Assembly (NCBI GenBank): GCA_021792615.1
Contig: JAJYUJ010000019.1
Span: 1-53,029 of the forward strand
Length of the DNA stretch: 53,029 bases
Direction of reading: 5' to 3'
DNA from: a bacterium
Lineage (GTDB): Bacteria; JAMCPX01
Shown piece after piece: positions 50,707-53,029 of this stretch. The stretch's first letter is position 1; each line of letters begins with the position of its first letter. Made by a program: the position numbers and the translations under genes. The notes beneath the pieces are model-generated. The model was not told where the DNA came from. It did not search any database and saw nothing but the letters and a program-made list of their open reading frames with translations.

Positions 50707-52586
50707 CGGAAAATACCATGGAGACCATGATAAAGCGTTATCCCGGCAAGTTCGTTTCCGAAAACAGGGTGTTCAGCCAGATACATCCCGGAAACAGGAT
50801 ATTCTTCGGTACCGGTTGTGGAGAACCGCAGTACCTTGTCGGTGCGCTGATACAGTACGTCCAATCACACCCGAAAAGTTTTGTCGACGCAGAACTCCTC
50901 CAGGTCTGGACGCTCGGAGTCACCCCGTATTTCGACGAGAAGTTCAAAGAAAACTTCCGTCACAATTTTTTCTTTGTCGGAGCAAGTACCCGGGATACCA
51001 TCAACAAGGGCATAGCGGATTATTCCCCGGTATTCCTCTGGCAGGTCCCCGAACTGTTCCGTAAAAAATTCATCCCAATCGATGTTGCGTTTATCCAAAC
51101 TTCCCTTCCCGACGAACACGGCTATTTCAGCCTCGGCATCAGTGTCGACATTGTAAAATCAGCCGTAGAGAATGCATCGCTGGTTGTTGCTCAGGTAAAC
51201 AGGTTTATGCCGAGAGTACATGGCGAGACCTTTATTCACGCGGAGGATATAGACTTTATCTTGCCCCGCGATGAGCCTTTACTCGAGTTTGAATTCAAGG
51301 TACCCGATGAAATTGCAAAGAGGATTGGCGGCTATGTTTCACAGATCGTCCAGGACGGCGATACCATACAGGCCGGCTATGGAAGCTTGCCGAATGCTAT
51401 CCTTTGCCAACTCTCGGGTAAAAAGAATCTCGGCGTGCATACGGAGCTGTTATCCGATGGTATCATAGATCTGATGAAGAAAGGTGTTATCGATAACAGC
51501 AGGAAAGAGCTCAACCGGTGGAAAACGGTTGCGGCATTCTGCATGGGGAAAAAAGAAACGTACGAATTTCTGCACGATAATCCTGCGATAGAATTCCGTC
51601 CGGTAAATTATACCAACAATCCCACGGTAATCGCCCGTCAAAAGAATATGACGGCCATAAACAGCGCACTGGAGATCGATCTGTCGGGCCAGGCAACCGC
51701 GGAAACCATCGGCAGGGCATTCTACAGCGGGATCGGGGGACAGGCCGATTTCATGCGCGGTGCCGTCGTATCCCAGGGAGGGAAGACCATACTCGTGATG
51801 CAATCGACGGCAAAAAACGGAGAGGTTTCCCGGATAGTCCCGTTCCTCAGTGAGGGGGCAAAGATAACGCTGACCCCGGGTGACATACACTATGTCGTAA
51901 CGGAATATGGCATAGCATATCTGCACGGCAAGAACCTGCGAGAACGCGCAATGGACTTGATATCCATAGCGCATCCCCGTTTCAGGGGATGGCTGATAGA
52001 AGCAGCAAAAATGAACAACCTCATCTATAGGGATCAAACCTTCATCAGGGGCGTTCAGGGTCAATACCCCGAGGCACTGGAAGCATACAGGACAACGGAC
52101 AAAGAATTCGATCTCTTGTTGCGACCCGTCAAAATCAGCGATGAGCCCCTGTTGAAAGATTTTTTCTACGCACTTTCGGACGATTCCATGTACCGCCGCT
52201 TTATCTCGACCAGGACCGATATGCCCCACAACAGATTGCAGCAGTTTGTGGCAATCGATTACACGAAAGAGATGATAATCCTCGCAACGGTAATAAAAGA
52301 AGACAGGGAGTTGATCCTCGGAATGGCGCAGTACCTCATCGATACGGCAACAAACATGGCCGAAGTCGCATTTGTCGTACGGGACGAGTATCAGAATAAC
52401 GGCATCGGCACCGAGCTGCTTTCTTACATAACCTATATCGCAAAGAAGAACGGTCTCCACGGCTTTACCGCCGCCCTGCTTATGAACAACAAGCACATGC
52501 TGCACTTGTTTGAAAAGGCCGGGTTCAATATTGAAAAGAAATCGGGAGGCGGTATGTACGAGCTCAAAATGTCGTTCAGGAATTAA
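50703..52586 (+). CDS. Acetyl-CoA hydrolase/CoA-transferase fused to GNAT
   Basis: This 627-residue protein has an N-terminal acetyl-CoA hydrolase/4-hydroxybutyrate CoA-transferase domain (~1-440) with the catalytic glutamate E248 in GVHTELLSDGI and the CoA-binding segments GQATAETIG and GIGGQADFMRGA, followed by a GNAT acetyltransferase domain (~480-620; VAFVVRDEYQNNGIGTELL). It moves CoA between acetyl- (or acyl-) CoA and a carboxylic acid. The GNAT part may be regulatory, as in related fusions, or acetylate a partner. Start 50703 overlaps the regulator. With the AbfD-like gene it could make and dehydrate 4-hydroxybutyryl-CoA or an analogue. Confidence 0.85.
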   Translation: MTENTMETMIKRYPGKFVSENRVFSQIHPGNRIFFGTGCGEPQYLVGALIQYVQSHPKSFVDAELLQVWTLGVTPYFDEKFKENFRHNFFFVGASTRDTINKGIADYSPVFLWQVPELFRKKFIPIDVAFIQTSLPDEHGYFSLGISVDIVKSAVENASLVVAQVNRFMPRVHGETFIHAEDIDFILPRDEPLLEFEFKVPDEIAKRIGGYVSQIVQDGDTIQAGYGSLPNAILCQLSGKKNLGVHTELLSDGIIDLMKKGVIDNSRKELNRWKTVAAFCMGKKETYEFLHDNPAIEFRPVNYTNNPTVIARQKNMTAINSALEIDLSGQATAETIGRAFYSGIGGQADFMRGAVVSQGGKTILVMQSTAKNGEVSRIVPFLSEGAKITLTPGDIHYVVTEYGIAYLHGKNLRERAMDLISIAHPRFRGWLIEAAKMNNLIYRDQTFIRGVQGQYPEALEAYRTTDKEFDLLLRPVKISDEPLLKDFFYALSDDSMYRRFISTRTDMPHNRLQQFVAIDYTKEMIILATVIKEDRELILGMAQYLIDTATNMAEVAFVVRDEYQNNGIGTELLSYITYIAKKNGLHGFTAALLMNNKHMLHLFEKAGFNIEKKSGGGMYELKMSFRN

Positions 52587-52602
52587 CGATGAACAGGAGA
52601 TC

Positions 52603-53029
52603 ATGCAGCTTACACAGGGTATACCCGGAGGGCTGACTTATAATTTAGGCAACTATACCGGTACCCCGACACAAGACATGATCTGGAACTGGGTTGCTAA
52701 TATCAATGCAGGGGAGAATGTGATGCTGGACAAACTCAAGGGTGAGACTACCTATGAGGATAGGTTTACCCAAGATACAGGCTTTTACTACCCAACACCT
52801 GAACAAACAGAAATGAACGTCTGGCAGAGGTATAATGGTGGATTATACTGGGTGTGGAGCTGTATTCATAAAGATCCTGTTACAGGGGAATGTATACAAT
52901 ATGGGTGGGAGAGGAATGATGCGTTCTGCAATAATCCTAATAAGCCAGCTTATCAAGATCTTACATGTCAAGATGCATTTCCTCAAGGAGGAAAATGTTA
53001 TGCAGACTGTGCAAAGTACTGGGCACAAA
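52603..53029 (+). CDS. Unidentified Cys/Trp/Tyr-rich protein (open at right edge)
   Basis: From ATG at 52603 a frame stays open for 142 codons to the window edge. It is rich in Asn, Tyr, Trp and Cys (for example WQRYNGGLYWVWSC, CQDAFPQGGKCYADCAKYW), with even Cys spacing in the second part. No signal peptide is visible and AGGAG lies only 4 bp upstream, so the real start may differ. Codon choice turns noticeably more A/T-ending than in the preceding genes, suggesting an accessory region. It may be a surface, pilus or phage-like structural protein, but this is guesswork. Confidence 0.4.
   Translation, partial: MQLTQGIPGGLTYNLGNYTGTPTQDMIWNWVANINAGENVMLDKLKGETTYEDRFTQDTGFYYPTPEQTEMNVWQRYNGGLYWVWSCIHKDPVTGECIQYGWERNDAFCNNPNKPAYQDLTCQDAFPQGGKCYADCAKYWAQ

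Noticed and set aside
51450-52604. 384-codon open frame on the minus strand
   Set aside because: It is antisense to the CoA-transferase-GNAT gene, with no domain and no promoter.
1-53029. CRISPR array, rRNA genes or riboswitches
   Set aside because: No regularly spaced repeats, rRNA signatures or known riboswitch cores were recognised by eye in either strand.

Overview
The window reads as chromosome of an anaerobic, Gram-negative bacterium. The best guess is the former Deltaproteobacteria (Desulfobacterota, Syntrophorhabdus/Geobacter-like). Supporting features are a complete 14-gene complex I operon, two-gene (fused) 2-oxoacid:ferredoxin oxidoreductase, mglB-mglA, several NtrC-type sensor/regulator pairs, thiolase/DUF35 acyl-CoA genes, a 4-hydroxybutyryl-CoA-dehydratase-like protein and a CxxCH-bearing sensor kinase. 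The assignment is inferred from gene content, not proven.

Layout. (1) 1-4825 is an A+T-richer accessory patch: a truncated insertion-sequence end, then a plus-strand operon with a Panacea/SocA-type (DUF4065) protein, a small unknown basic protein and an 1118-aa PLD-nuclease/SNF2-helicase fusion. This is a candidate defence module. (2) 4824-8999, minus strand: two Zn-ribbon/OB (DUF35) proteins flanking two thiolase-fold proteins that both lack the usual nucleophilic cysteine, followed by an exported SRPBCC protein. (3) 9000-15235: a divergent promoter region with palindromes, then era, der, a YihY-type membrane protein, a histidine kinase with a periplasmic CxxCH motif and an NtrC-family regulator. 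(4) 15374-22565: SRP RNA, dnaX (with a possible -1 frameshift site), ybaB, recR, 2-oxoacid:ferredoxin oxidoreductase gamma-delta and alpha-beta, mglB, mglA. (5) 22576-23199: a consensus promoter driving an 18-codon Lys-rich ORF and tRNA-Asn, a terminator, an empty stretch and the nuo promoter. (6) 23218-36499: nuoABCDEFGHIJKLMN, tightly packed. (7) 36509-39872: a stem-loop, tRNA-Leu(CAG), a CCA/poly(A) nucleotidyltransferase-family gene, a transpeptidase-domain protein and an orphan exported protein. (8) 39937-52586: two regulatory-catabolic blocks. The first has a promoter with an operator-like palindrome, an IlvD/Edd-family dehydratase, a 4-hydroxybutyryl-CoA-dehydratase-like protein and a kinase/regulator pair. 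The second has its own promoter, a 56-aa membrane protein, a solute-symporter/histidine-kinase fusion, an NtrC regulator and a CoA-transferase fused to a GNAT domain. (9) 52603 to the end: an open Cys/Trp-rich unknown frame.

How the genes may work together: the ferredoxin-reducing oxidoreductase, complex I, and acyl-CoA thiolase/dehydratase/CoA-transferase genes fit fermentative or respiratory oxidation of organic or hydroxy acids. Three separate two-component systems with sigma-54 activators probably tune these functions. I could not find convincing sigma-54 (-24/-12) promoters by eye. All functional statements come from motif recognition and gene context; no database search was run.
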